A stretch of DNA of 64,000 nt from Pseudoalteromonas umbrosa (GTDB lineage Bacteria > Pseudomonadota > Gammaproteobacteria > Enterobacterales > Alteromonadaceae): contig NZ_JASJUU010000008.1 of the NCBI RefSeq assembly GCF_030125375.1, forward strand, positions 1 through 64,000. Reading direction: 5' to 3'. The stretch's first letter is position 1. Each line of letters begins with the position of its first letter. The notes under the pieces were generated by a model. That model saw only the letters and a list, made by a program, of their open reading frames with translations. It searched no databases and was not told where the DNA came from. Made by a program: the position numbers and the translations under genes. Below are positions 35,616 to 45,166 of this stretch, piece by piece.

Positions 35616-38417
35616 TTAAAACTTGTAGCTTGCGCCTAACAAGAATACGCGTCCGTAATCTTGATAATCTCTAACTTGTAGATGATTGTCACCAGATAAA
35701 GACGTAAATGGCTCTTCAGTGATATTCTGTGCCTGTAATGTCACAGCTAGCCCTTCAAGGGACTTAATACCTGCTTCACCAAAGTCATAACCAATTTGAG
35801 CATCCCAAATTGTTTCACCTAGGATATCCACTTGCTCTGTTTTAAAGCCTGTGCCGTATACATCACCTTTAAAGTCAGAACGTTTACGCATGCTGGTTCT
35901 GAACTGGAAACCGTTATTTTCATAGAAGAAAGTTAAGCTTTGCACTTTTTCTGACAAGCCTGGTAACTTGTATTCTTCACCGTTGTGATCTTCAACATCT
36001 TGATGAATACGCGTATGGCTCGCTATTAAACCAAAGCCCTCTAAGCTGCTATGGATCAAAGTGAACGGGAATGTGACTGCCGCTTCATAGCCCCATAAGT
36101 TGCCACCGCCACCATTGACTTTCAGTTTACGTGTCGCAGTTGGATTTGCCGGTACCAGACCCGTCTTAGGGTTAATAACACCCGTTAGATCTTCTTCAGT
36201 GTTTGAATCAAAGATCCAGTTTTTAAGGTCTTTGTAGAAAGCCCCAACAGAGAAGTATCCTTCTGAGTGATAATAGTTTTCATAAGTTAAATCAAAGCCA
36301 TCAGCTTCTTTTGGCTCAAGCTGCGGGTTGCCACCAGTGATCTCCCAAAAGTTTCCACTGTCATCAGGTACATCTCTGTACGATCTGATAATAGACGAGT
36401 TCATCTCAGACATTTTTGGACGTGAAATCGTTTTCGCGTAACCAAATCGCAGCATTTGCTTGTCATCAATAGATAAAGACAAGTTCAAGCTTGGTAACAC
36501 ATGACTGTAATCATGGTTTTCTCGACTGTCTTCTAGTACAACTTGACCACTGCCATCAATCCCCGCTTTTGCACCTTTAGTATCGACTTCAGTTTTGACA
36601 TAACGCAGGCCTGCATTACCTTTTAGCGGCATGTCAGCCACTTCCATATCAATATTCGCTTGTACAAATGCTGCAGTGACTTCTTCGCTCACAGACCAAG
36701 TTCTAGCTGCGTGGCTCGCATCCGTCAGGCTTTCTGCCAGCAAGGAGAAATAACCATCCGCGACCATCGCACGCGAGTCATAGGCAATCATATCGCCCAT
36801 ACCGATAAAGTCTAAATTCGCCGTACCCAAGCGGTATTGATCAGGTACTGTCAATAAGTCGGTATTATCTGGGTAAGAGAAATCTTTTAAAGTCATGAAG
36901 TAACCTTCAGATACTTTTGACTTTTCACGCTCTTTATATGACAAACCCGCTTCTACTGAGCTGATATAATCATTATCTAGCGCATGCTTTGCAGCCAACT
37001 TAAGTGCGTTAATTTCGTCTTCTAAGACTGGCGCATTAATAAAGCCATCTTGCAACGTATTTTGGAATGGGTGACCCTCAACGTTTGTACCGTACTTTTC
37101 ATTAAGCGCTGTGCTGCTGCCCCAAGACAACGGCCCGCCCACTTTGATTAAGTCGTAATCACTATAATCCAGCTCATGAGTAAATTGTGCTCCAGTGTTG
37201 CCATCATTAAAGGTATAACCGATATTGTCAGCCGCACCACGCAAATCACCACGGCCAGTGCCAGAGTAACTCTCTAAGCTCCAGATTTTATTCTCAACAC
37301 TTGAGTGACTTAAATCAACTTCAATGGTTGTCGCATCAGTTAGCTCATAAGTTGCATTGAAACCAAATGCCTGCATTTGCGCGTCTTTAGACTCGTAGTC
37401 ATTACGTACTACAACTCTTTGGCCTTCTGTTATTGCACTGGTAATAAAACCAGACGTTTCGTCTACAGACACACTTTGCGGGTTCAGTAGACCTTGGCCC
37501 CAACCAAATGGAATTTCGATACCACGTAAGATTTTATCTTCGGTAAAGTCAATATAAAGCGCATCAAATACCATAGATAGCTTGTCATTTGGCGCAGCCT
37601 CAAATACAAACATCACAGAATCACGCTCAAGTGTTGTAGAGCGAACAAATGGCTTGGCACCACCTAGAATTGAGTACTGCTTACCATTCTCTTCAAATTC
37701 TGGGTAACCCCAAGTGTTCCAACGTTTTTCTTGGTTAGGTGATGAGCTCGTTGTTAAAGCCAATGCAACACCATATTTGTCATCTGCAAACTGATCAATG
37801 TATGAAAAAGTGCCACGTAAACCAGCATCATCAGCATCTGGGTTCAGCTTACCGATATCTGACTTTTCATAAAGTGCATTAACCTGTAAAACACGCTCAT
37901 CCATACTCAAAGGACGTACAGTCTGCATATCAATGACACCCGCGATCCCTTCTGCTTCTAGATTCGCGCTTGGCGTTTTATATACAGTAACACCACTCAT
38001 AATCTCTGAAGGGTATAAATCAAACTCTACACCGCGGTTATCATTAATTGATACTTGCTCACGGCCATTGAGCGTCGTTGCCCCTTCATTTTCACTAAAT
38101 CCACGTACCGTTACTTTATTTGAACGACCGTCTAATCGTTGCGATGTAAGACCTGGTAGGCGTGCGATTGACTCTGCAATTGAAGAATCTGGTAATTTAC
38201 CAATATCTTCTGCAGAAATAGACTCTACAACCTCAGATGAAAAGCGTTTAGTATTGATTGACTTTACAACACTTGCACGGAAGCCGCGTACTTCTACAAC
38301 TTCCACTTTCTTTTGATCATTTTTTACCGACTCTTCGTTTTGCGCAGCAATTGCGTGATTGCTTAAGCCCGCAGTAACGAGTGCCAAGGTCAACATACTT
38401 GGTTTGAACGTAGACAT
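35616..38417 (-). CDS. TonB-dependent receptor, maltodextrin type
   Basis: The 933-residue outer-membrane receptor has a signal peptide (about residues 1-25), a TonB-box-like VEVVEVRG near residue 40, a plug domain with LPDSSIAESIARLPG and VRGFSENEGATTLNGREQ, and a long beta-barrel ending in the terminal Phe of LLGASYKF. It resembles the MalA-type receptors that bring maltodextrins into the periplasm using TonB energy. Its place at the head of the starch locus, with a MalR-type operator about 150 bp upstream, supports that substrate. Confidence 0.92.
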   Translation of the reverse strand: MSTFKPSMLTLALVTAGLSNHAIAAQNEESVKNDQKKVEVVEVRGFRASVVKSINTKRFSSEVVESISAEDIGKLPDSSIAESIARLPGLTSQRLDGRSNKVTVRGFSENEGATTLNGREQVSINDNRGVEFDLYPSEIMSGVTVYKTPSANLEAEGIAGVIDMQTVRPLSMDERVLQVNALYEKSDIGKLNPDADDAGLRGTFSYIDQFADDKYGVALALTTSSSPNQEKRWNTWGYPEFEENGKQYSILGGAKPFVRSTTLERDSVMFVFEAAPNDKLSMVFDALYIDFTEDKILRGIEIPFGWGQGLLNPQSVSVDETSGFITSAITEGQRVVVRNDYESKDAQMQAFGFNATYELTDATTIEVDLSHSSVENKIWSLESYSGTGRGDLRGAADNIGYTFNDGNTGAQFTHELDYSDYDLIKVGGPLSWGSSTALNEKYGTNVEGHPFQNTLQDGFINAPVLEDEINALKLAAKHALDNDYISSVEAGLSYKEREKSKVSEGYFMTLKDFSYPDNTDLLTVPDQYRLGTANLDFIGMGDMIAYDSRAMVADGYFSLLAESLTDASHAARTWSVSEEVTAAFVQANIDMEVADMPLKGNAGLRYVKTEVDTKGAKAGIDGSGQVVLEDSRENHDYSHVLPSLNLSLSIDDKQMLRFGYAKTISRPKMSEMNSSIIRSYRDVPDDSGNFWEITGGNPQLEPKEADGFDLTYENYYHSEGYFSVGAFYKDLKNWIFDSNTEEDLTGVINPKTGLVPANPTATRKLKVNGGGGNLWGYEAAVTFPFTLIHSSLEGFGLIASHTRIHQDVEDHNGEEYKLPGLSEKVQSLTFFYENNGFQFRTSMRKRSDFKGDVYGTGFKTEQVDILGETIWDAQIGYDFGEAGIKSLEGLAVTLQAQNITEEPFTSLSGDNHLQVRDYQDYGRVFLLGASYKF

Positions 38418-38569
38418 AATGTTTTATCCCAATTAGCTTTTTGTACGTCACTTTGTTGTTATTTACTTAATGCAGGGATTGATAGTAAAACTGCAAAAAT
38501 AAATTCATTTGACGTTAATTTTGTTGTCACCCGCCATATTAGCGTTGTGACTTGGCTAGTCACAACTTT

Positions 38570-38585
38570 ATGCATACGTATTCAA
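38570..38585. promoter_or_regulatory. MalR-type operator, TonB-receptor side
   Basis: ATGCATACGTATTCAA is identical over 15 bases to the site before the GH13 lipoprotein gene. It lies about 155 bp upstream of the receptor start. Confidence 0.75.
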
Positions 38586-38928
38586 AGAATGGTGAACAGG
38601 CGTGAACTTTAAAAAAGTCGTCTTTAAATACTTGTAACCTTATGCTTTTATTAACTTTATTTGACATGCAACCAAAATTAACAATTTAAGCAATGCATTT
38701 AAGTATATTTTACAAGCAAGTAACTCAATCGCTTAACAAGCAGAGTATGGCATAAAAATCGGCATATAGATGTGTGTTGAATGCGTGACCATGAAATTGG
38801 TATTACCAATTTAAATATTCCAAGCACTTATAAAACCTGAACTCTAATCTATTCACTATAAATTGGTAAAGATGATTTAGTAAACCTCCAATAGTCAGAG
38901 ATCTGTAAAAATTTCATAATATTTTAAA

Positions 38929-38942
38929 TGCATACGTATGCA
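38929..38942. promoter_or_regulatory. MalR-type operator, alpha-glucosidase side (perfect palindrome)
   Basis: TGCATACGTATGCA is a perfect 14-bp palindrome, about 130 bp upstream of the alpha-glucosidase ATG, and the best match of the three to a LacI-family operator. Confidence 0.8.
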
Positions 38943-39072
38943 GTTTTTTTACTCACATGCATGCATGCCGTATGCTTTTCGACAATATTAACGACCAGAA
39001 CCACTTTATACTTTTAGCTGGCTTAGTTCGCTTTAAGAAGTGGCTTCACTGCACAAAGCTGGAGAATCGTGC

Positions 39073-40695
39073 ATGGCGCAAAATGAATGGTGGAAAGGTG
39101 CGGTAATCTATCAGGTTTACCCACGCAGTTTTAAAGACACCAAAGGTGATGGTATTGGTGACCTTAATGGCATCATTGAACGTCTTGACTACATAAAGTC
39201 ATTAGGCGTTGATGCGATTTGGATATCCCCATTTTTTAAATCGCCGATGAAAGACTTTGGATACGATATCAGTGACTATCGAGATATTGATCCCATGTTT
39301 GGTAGTATTGAAGACTTTGATAACTTGATTGCTCAAGCACATCAGCGTGATATCAAAATTATTATTGATCAGGTTCTTAGTCACACTTCCAATGAGCACC
39401 CATGGTTTGTAGAAAGCCGTCAAGATAAAAACAACGAAAAATCTGACTGGTACGTGTGGGCTGATGCTAAACCTGATGGCAGTCCTCCAAATAACTGGCT
39501 ATCTATTTTTGGCGGCGTTGCGTGGCAATGGGAACCGAGAAGATGTCAGTACTATTTACACAACTTCTTAACTGAACAACCTGATTTAAACTTCCACAAC
39601 CCGCAAGTTCGTCAAGCGGTATTAGACAACGTCAAATTCTGGCTAGACAAAGGTGTGGACGGTTTCCGTTTGGATGCGATTAACTTCTGCTTCCATGATA
39701 GTGAACTGAAGGACAACCCTGCTAAGCCAAAAGAGTTGAGACAGGGTCGTGGATTTAGCGAAGACAATCCTTATGCTTTCCAGTACCACTATTACAATAA
39801 CACGCAACCGGAAAACTTGGATTTTATGGCTGAGATCCGTGCCCTGCTTAACGAGTACCCGGGTACGGTCAGTTTAGGGGAGATTTCATCAGAAGACTCT
39901 CTTAAAACCATGGCAGATTACACATCCGGTGGTGACAAACTGCATATGGGATACAGCTTTGAGCTACTAACCAATGATTACAGCGCTGAATATATTCGCG
40001 AAACGGTATCACGTCTAGAGGCTGTGATGACCGAAGGCTGGCCATGTTGGGCATTTAGCAATCATGACGTTGAACGCGTAGCCAGTCGCTGGTCTAAAGA
40101 CGGACAAACTGTGAATCCTCAGCAAGTGAAAATGCTCACCGCCTTACTTGGCTCACTGCGTGGCAGCGTTTGTATGTATCAAGGTGAAGAGCTTGGATTA
40201 GGTGAAGCACAGGTTGCATTTGAAGATCTTCAAGATCCTTACGGCATAACATTCTGGCCAAACTTCAAAGGCAGAGATGGCTGTCGTACACCAATGCCTT
40301 GGTCTGTGGAACAAGCACATGCAGGCTTTACACAGGGTAAGCCTTGGTTGCCTGTTTCTGATGCACACGCTCAAACTGCGGTAGATCTTCAAGAACAAGA
40401 TGATGACTCTATCTTGGCACAATATCGCGCATTTTTAGCTTGGCGAAAAACGCGCCCAGAGCTTGTCACAGGAGATATTGAATTTATAACGACCAAAGAG
40501 CCGATTTTAGCCTTTTATAGAACATTAGAAGACAAAAAATTGCTTTGTTTGTTTAATTTGACGGAACAAACTTCTGAATTTGTGGTCGAACAAGACATAA
40601 AGGTTTCCATGGATGAACTGGCCCACCATACCGGTGAGCTTAAAGCAGGCACAGTAACCCTGCCCGGTTACGGCTGCTATTTCGCATCTATCTAA
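39073..40695 (+). CDS. Cytoplasmic GH13 alpha-glucosidase (oligo-1,6-glucosidase-like, GH13_23 type)
   Basis: The ATG at 39073 (540 residues) follows GGAGAATCGTGC; an earlier in-frame codon at 39040 is less likely. There is no signal peptide. GH13 motifs: IIIDQVLSHTS (I), GVDGFRLDAINF with the nucleophile (II), VSLGEISSE with the acid (III), FSNHDVER (IV), and QPDLNFHNP between I and II, the mark of exo-acting alpha-glucosidases. It should split imported maltose or isomaltose to glucose in the cytoplasm. Transcribed divergently from the rest of the locus but behind the same type of operator. Confidence 0.92.
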   Translation: MAQNEWWKGAVIYQVYPRSFKDTKGDGIGDLNGIIERLDYIKSLGVDAIWISPFFKSPMKDFGYDISDYRDIDPMFGSIEDFDNLIAQAHQRDIKIIIDQVLSHTSNEHPWFVESRQDKNNEKSDWYVWADAKPDGSPPNNWLSIFGGVAWQWEPRRCQYYLHNFLTEQPDLNFHNPQVRQAVLDNVKFWLDKGVDGFRLDAINFCFHDSELKDNPAKPKELRQGRGFSEDNPYAFQYHYYNNTQPENLDFMAEIRALLNEYPGTVSLGEISSEDSLKTMADYTSGGDKLHMGYSFELLTNDYSAEYIRETVSRLEAVMTEGWPCWAFSNHDVERVASRWSKDGQTVNPQQVKMLTALLGSLRGSVCMYQGEELGLGEAQVAFEDLQDPYGITFWPNFKGRDGCRTPMPWSVEQAHAGFTQGKPWLPVSDAHAQTAVDLQEQDDDSILAQYRAFLAWRKTRPELVTGDIEFITTKEPILAFYRTLEDKKLLCLFNLTEQTSEFVVEQDIKVSMDELAHHTGELKAGTVTLPGYGCYFASI

Positions 40696-40708
40696 CACAG
40701 ATGACCTC

Positions 40709-40733
40709 AAAAGCCCCATTTATGGGGCTTTTT
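40709..40733. terminator. Terminator after alpha-glucosidase, abutting the EAL gene
   Basis: AAAAGCCCCAT and ATGGGGCTTTTT pair with a two-base loop. The structure is symmetrical enough to stop both the glucosidase transcript and the opposing EAL transcript, whose stop codon it touches. Confidence 0.9.
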
Positions 40734-42322
40734 CATTCCTGTATTAAATTTTTAAACGCACTGATTTTCAATGCCTTACTGTAATACCAACCTTGATGCA
40801 CCACCACACCTCGTGCGCTGAGATAATCAGCCTGTAATTGTGTTTCAACCCCTTCGGCTATCAGCTTTTTCTCTAATTTATCAGCCATTTCAATCACTGC
40901 ATTCAATACTGGGGATTGCAAATTATCAAGTCCAATGGACGCCACAAAGCTTTGATCTATTTTCAACAGATCAATTGGGAAGCTCTGTAAATATTGTAAT
41001 CCACAGTAGCCCGTTCCAAAATCATCAATGGCAATCTCAACACCCAGCTCTACCAGTTGATAAAGTACCGACTTAATTTTAGCTTGGGATAACACATCTC
41101 GTTCAGTGAGCTCTATGGTCAAGTTATTAAATACACTCTTTGCTTCACACAATTTTTTAATATAGCTTGGGCAACTCAAGAGGTAGCCATTGACATTAAA
41201 AGAGACTTTAAAATCTGGCTTAACTGCTATTACTGGCGCCAGATCAGATATCGCTTTATCTATTTGGTAAAGAGACATCTCCAAAACGGTGCCGTCTCGC
41301 TCGGCCTCAGGTACAAAATAAGTCGGTCCAAGCTCTCCTTCTACAGGATGCATCCATCTTATCAATACTTCAGCACCAAGAATATTTTGCGACTTTGCAT
41401 CAATCAAAGGCTGATACGCATTGAATAATTCTTGTCGGTTTAGTGCACCGAGCAACAGGGCTCGGCTACTTAACACGCGTTTATCATAATGGTTGAGCAA
41501 TAAAACCAGACCTAGCCAAGATAATACGTACATCAGGCAAAGTGCTGTTAACCATACTGGGCTTGGTAGCCCTAAATAACGCGCATTTTTACTGACCACG
41601 ACCGATAATTGCGGCACATTCTTAAATGGCTTTATATGTATAAACTTACGGGTTTGATCATCAAATACTTTTTCAAGCTCAACATTTTGCACTATTGGGA
41701 AAAGCGAGTGCCCTAGCGGCAAGCTGTAGTCGCCTTGTAAAAATACCGGGACCCCAGTTTCACTATCCACAATGGCGATGTAATCAAGTTCACTATATTT
41801 ACTCAAGTGCAGCATGTCCTTTATCCACTCGGTAGGAAGCAAGGCGTTTACCTCGTAGCCGTCATGTCGAGTTCTAGCCAATACAAATGCAGACACCTGC
41901 AGAAACTCAGAAATAATAGGGCCATGATATCTAAGCCCTCGTTTCTTAGGTGGCTCACTAATGAACATAGGCGTAGGTAGTAAACCAAAAGAATTACAAA
42001 CGAGCTCGCCACTGGGGTTAACAATGCCAATTTCGCTCACTGCTGGGTGTTTAAAAACGAATTGTCTCATCTGCTGAATGGTTGCAGCAGAGCATTGCAC
42101 ATCAATGCTATCGGATTGATGTAAAAAAGTATCAACATTATTTAGCTGAGATCCAAAATCGAGTATGACGCGCTCAGCCATCGCCCTAACATCAGCTCTA
42201 TTAGATTCTGCATGCTGGATATAAATAAACGTGGATATAAGGCCAAAAAGAAACGAGCAGATCAGCCAAGAAACTACAACATTTTTAGAATGATTAGTCC
42301 AAACTGACAGCCTCTGACCCAA
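40733..42322 (-). CDS. Membrane EAL-domain cyclic-di-GMP phosphodiesterase (CSS-motif sensor)
   Basis: Two membrane helices (about residues 15-35 and 255-278) flank a periplasmic domain with a conserved Cys-Ser in DVQCSA and a second Cys in LVCNSF, as in CSS-motif sensors whose disulfide state controls activity. The cytoplasmic EAL domain reads GAEVLIRW (EVL for EAL), IELTERD, IDDFGTGY, LKIDQSFV and AEGVET, so metal- and substrate-binding residues appear complete and it is probably active. The frame begins with TTG at 42322, preceded by TTGAGG; no nearby ATG gives the first helix. It lies downstream of the pheST-ihfA cluster on the same strand. Confidence 0.88.
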   Translation of the reverse strand: MGQRLSVWTNHSKNVVVSWLICSFLFGLISTFIYIQHAESNRADVRAMAERVILDFGSQLNNVDTFLHQSDSIDVQCSAATIQQMRQFVFKHPAVSEIGIVNPSGELVCNSFGLLPTPMFISEPPKKRGLRYHGPIISEFLQVSAFVLARTRHDGYEVNALLPTEWIKDMLHLSKYSELDYIAIVDSETGVPVFLQGDYSLPLGHSLFPIVQNVELEKVFDDQTRKFIHIKPFKNVPQLSVVVSKNARYLGLPSPVWLTALCLMYVLSWLGLVLLLNHYDKRVLSSRALLLGALNRQELFNAYQPLIDAKSQNILGAEVLIRWMHPVEGELGPTYFVPEAERDGTVLEMSLYQIDKAISDLAPVIAVKPDFKVSFNVNGYLLSCPSYIKKLCEAKSVFNNLTIELTERDVLSQAKIKSVLYQLVELGVEIAIDDFGTGYCGLQYLQSFPIDLLKIDQSFVASIGLDNLQSPVLNAVIEMADKLEKKLIAEGVETQLQADYLSARGVVVHQGWYYSKALKISAFKNLIQE

Positions 42323-42384
42323 GTTAAAACCTCAATATAAAAGAAGTTACGAAAGTGTAGAGAGTAGATATTACCAATATATGA

Positions 42385-42416
42385 CAAAGGGTTTACCCTT
42401 GCGAGTAAACCCTTTG
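42385..42416 (-). terminator. Stem-loop downstream of ihfA
   Basis: CAAAGGGTTTA and TAAACCCTTTG form an 11-bp stem between ihfA and the EAL gene. The T-run on the minus strand is weak, so termination may be partial. Confidence 0.55.
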
Positions 42417-42463
42417 ATGTAAAGCCTTACAAATAAAAGGTAGAAACTACCCCGTTATTTGGC

Positions 42464-42763
42464 TTACAGGTTCTTGCTTGTGCCTACTTCAACACGAGTT
42501 TTTAACTTCTGACCTGGTCGAAAAGTTACTACACGCCTTGCAGAAATAGGTATATCTTCTCCAGTTTTAGGATTTCTACCTGGGCGTTGTTTTTTATCAC
42601 GCAGGTCGAAATTGCCAAAGCCAGAGAGTTTAACCTGCTCTCCGTTTTCAAGCGCTGAGCGGATTTCTTCAAAAAACGCTTCAACTAAGTCTTTGGCATC
42701 CTTTTTATTTATCCCCAGTTTTTCAAATAGGTGTTCAGCTATGTCGGCTTTAGTAAGCGCCAT
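42464..42763 (-). CDS. ihfA: Integration host factor subunit alpha
   Basis: The 99-residue HU/IHF-family protein matches IhfA from MALTKADIAEHLFEKLG to the end. GFGNFDLRDKKQRPGRNPKTGE includes the beta-arm Pro that kinks DNA. It pairs with IhfB to bend DNA at specific sites in replication, recombination and transcription. It follows pheT by 2 bp, the classic pheST-ihfA order of gammaproteobacteria. Confidence 0.97.
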   Translation of the reverse strand: MALTKADIAEHLFEKLGINKKDAKDLVEAFFEEIRSALENGEQVKLSGFGNFDLRDKKQRPGRNPKTGEDIPISARRVVTFRPGQKLKTRVEVGTSKNL

Positions 42764-42765
42764 AT

Positions 42766-45153
42766 CTAGTCCCTCAACGATGCATTAAATTGTTTGGCCA
42801 ATTCGGCCACGACTCTGTCTACAACTTCGTTGATATCTTTCTCTTCGAGCGTTTTATCAACGTTTTGTAGGGTTAGGGCGATGGCTAAACTCTTATAATC
42901 GGGTTCAATACCTTTGCCCTTATACACATCGAATAAGTTTAGGTCAACTAATTGATTTCCGCCAACTTTCTCAATGCTTTCTAAAATATCGCCTATTTTT
43001 ACATCATCTGCAACTAAAATAGCAATATCTCTGCGATTTGATGGAAATTTTGAGATACTAACCGCTTCTGGCAGCTTTCTTTGTGAAATTGCATCCACTT
43101 CTACCTCAAATACAAACGCTGTGTCATTCAATTCTAACGACTTTTGTAATTGAGGGTGTATCGCACCAATAAATCCAACTTTTACGCCATCAGCATAAAT
43201 CGCTGCTGATTGACCAGGATGTAAACCATCACTTGCTTCGGCTTTAAAAGTAAATCTAGCAGGGTCGTTGCAAACTGCAAGTAATGCTTCAACATCGCCT
43301 TTAATATCAAAGAAATCAACTTTGCGGCTTTCAATACCCCAGTGTTCGTTGTGCGTATTACCATAGACAATACCGCCAATCACTGCGTTTTGACGTACAC
43401 CGTTTTCTGCACTTTCGTCTTTAATGAACTTTAAACCATGCTCAAAGAAACGAATACGTGATTGCTGACGATTTTGGTTATATACCAAGGCGTTCACAAG
43501 ACCAGGCATTAAACTCACACGCATTGCTGACATTTCAACAGAAATTGGGTGAGGCAACACAAGTGCATCGCTTTGTGGATGAAGCAGCGCTTGCTTCTTA
43601 GGATCTACGAAGCTGTATGTAATTGCTTCTTGGTAACCGCGTGCAACAAGTTCATTGCGGAAACGAGAAACTGGTACAGATGCCTCTTGGTGATCTGTCA
43701 TTTTAAGTGCTGCAGTTGGCGCAACATTTGGAATGTTGTTATAGCCAAATACGCGTGCAACTTCTTCGATAAGATCTTCTTCAATGCTGATATCAAAACG
43801 GTAACTTGGCACTTGTGCTTGCCACTGACCCGCTTCAACCGATACCTCAAGGCCAAGACGTGTCAAAATATCAGTTACTTTAGCATCTTCAATATGATAA
43901 CCGATAACACGGTCTAAACGCTCACGACGAAGTGTTACTGATTTAGCCGCAGGTAAATCTGCATCAGAAACCGCTTCAACAACCGGACCTGCTTCACCAC
44001 CCACAATTTCAAGTAGCAATGCTGTCGCACGCTCCATTGCATCACGCTGTAGCTGGTGATCTACACCACGCTCGTAACGGTGAGATGCATCAGTATGTAA
44101 ACCATAACTACGTGCTTGACCAGCAATTGCTAATGGGTTGAAGAATGCACTTTCAAGTAGGATATCTTGAGTACCCTCTTTAACACCAGATGCTTCACCA
44201 CCAAAAATACCCGCCATTGCTAACGCTTTTTCGTGGTCAGCGATCAGTAATGTTGATGTATTAAGCTTAGCGGTATTGCCATCTAGCAATACTAACTCTT
44301 CATCTTGCTGTGCTTTACGTACCTTGATACCACCAGAGATAGCGGCAAGGTCAAATGCGTGCATCGGATGACCTAGCTCAAGTAATACATAGTTAGTCAC
44401 ATCAACAACAGGGTCGATTGAACGAATACCTGAACGACGTAGTTTTTCTACCATCCAAAGTGGTGACTCAGCGTCAAGGTTAATGCCCTTGATTACACGA
44501 CCTAAATAACGAGGACATGCGTCGCTATCTACTAGCTCAATATCAATCTTGTCATCAATGGTTGGCTCAACTGTGTCGATAGTAACTTCGGTTACATCTA
44601 GACCGTTTAAAACACCCACTTCACGTGCAAGACCTTTAATGCCTAAACAGTCACTACGGTTTGCTGTTAAATCAACATCGATGGTTACATCATCAAGTGC
44701 GAAATATTCACGAATATTTTGACCAATTGTCGCATCAGCCGGTAATTCTAAAATACCATCAGAGCTTTCTGCCATGCCAAGCTCTTCAAACGCACAAAGC
44801 ATACCGTGAGACGGCTGACCGCGTAGCTTCGCTTTTTTAATTTTAAAGCCGCCAGGTAAAACCGCGCCAACTTTAGCTACCGCTACTTTTAGACCTGCAC
44901 GGCAGTTTGCTGCGCCACATACGATGTCTAGTAGTTCTTCTTCGCCAACATTTACTTTGGTTACACGAAGCTTGTCTGCATCTGGGTGTTGGCCACACTC
45001 AACGACTTCACCAATGACTACACCATCAAAATCACCAGCAACCGGATCTACACCATCTACTTCTAAACCTGCCATAGAAAGCTGTTCAGAAAGAGCATCC
45101 GTATCAATCGCAGGATTTACCCACTCTCTTAGCCACTTTTCACTAAATTTCAT
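42766..45153 (-). CDS. pheT: Phenylalanyl-tRNA synthetase beta subunit
   Basis: This 795-residue subunit carries the EMAPII-like tRNA-binding domain (about residues 39-148, with GQHPDADKLRVT), B3/B4 editing domain (HPMHAFDL near 260), B5 domain and a C-terminal FDX-ACB domain (from about 700, FPSNRRDIAILV). It forms the alpha2-beta2 enzyme with PheS and removes mischarged Tyr-tRNA-Phe. Length and ends match the family, and it lies between pheS (13 bp) and ihfA. Confidence 0.98.
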   Translation of the reverse strand: MKFSEKWLREWVNPAIDTDALSEQLSMAGLEVDGVDPVAGDFDGVVIGEVVECGQHPDADKLRVTKVNVGEEELLDIVCGAANCRAGLKVAVAKVGAVLPGGFKIKKAKLRGQPSHGMLCAFEELGMAESSDGILELPADATIGQNIREYFALDDVTIDVDLTANRSDCLGIKGLAREVGVLNGLDVTEVTIDTVEPTIDDKIDIELVDSDACPRYLGRVIKGINLDAESPLWMVEKLRRSGIRSIDPVVDVTNYVLLELGHPMHAFDLAAISGGIKVRKAQQDEELVLLDGNTAKLNTSTLLIADHEKALAMAGIFGGEASGVKEGTQDILLESAFFNPLAIAGQARSYGLHTDASHRYERGVDHQLQRDAMERATALLLEIVGGEAGPVVEAVSDADLPAAKSVTLRRERLDRVIGYHIEDAKVTDILTRLGLEVSVEAGQWQAQVPSYRFDISIEEDLIEEVARVFGYNNIPNVAPTAALKMTDHQEASVPVSRFRNELVARGYQEAITYSFVDPKKQALLHPQSDALVLPHPISVEMSAMRVSLMPGLVNALVYNQNRQQSRIRFFEHGLKFIKDESAENGVRQNAVIGGIVYGNTHNEHWGIESRKVDFFDIKGDVEALLAVCNDPARFTFKAEASDGLHPGQSAAIYADGVKVGFIGAIHPQLQKSLELNDTAFVFEVEVDAISQRKLPEAVSISKFPSNRRDIAILVADDVKIGDILESIEKVGGNQLVDLNLFDVYKGKGIEPDYKSLAIALTLQNVDKTLEEKDINEVVDRVVAELAKQFNASLRD

Positions 45154-45166
45154 TTTTGGTTCGCTC

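Larger units (their letters stand above)
38418..39072. promoter_or_regulatory. Divergent control region of the maltodextrin locus
   Basis: This 655-bp AT-rich stretch has no convincing gene. It holds both promoters (TonB receptor leftward, alpha-glucosidase rightward) and two MalR-type operators at 38570-38585 and 38929-38942. A further ATGCATGCATGC tract at 38957-38968 might be a degenerate extra site. Confidence 0.7.

Noticed and set aside
38957..38968. ATGCATGCATGC tract as a simple repeat or a fourth operator
   Set aside because: It is too short and lacks the central ACGT of the other three sites.
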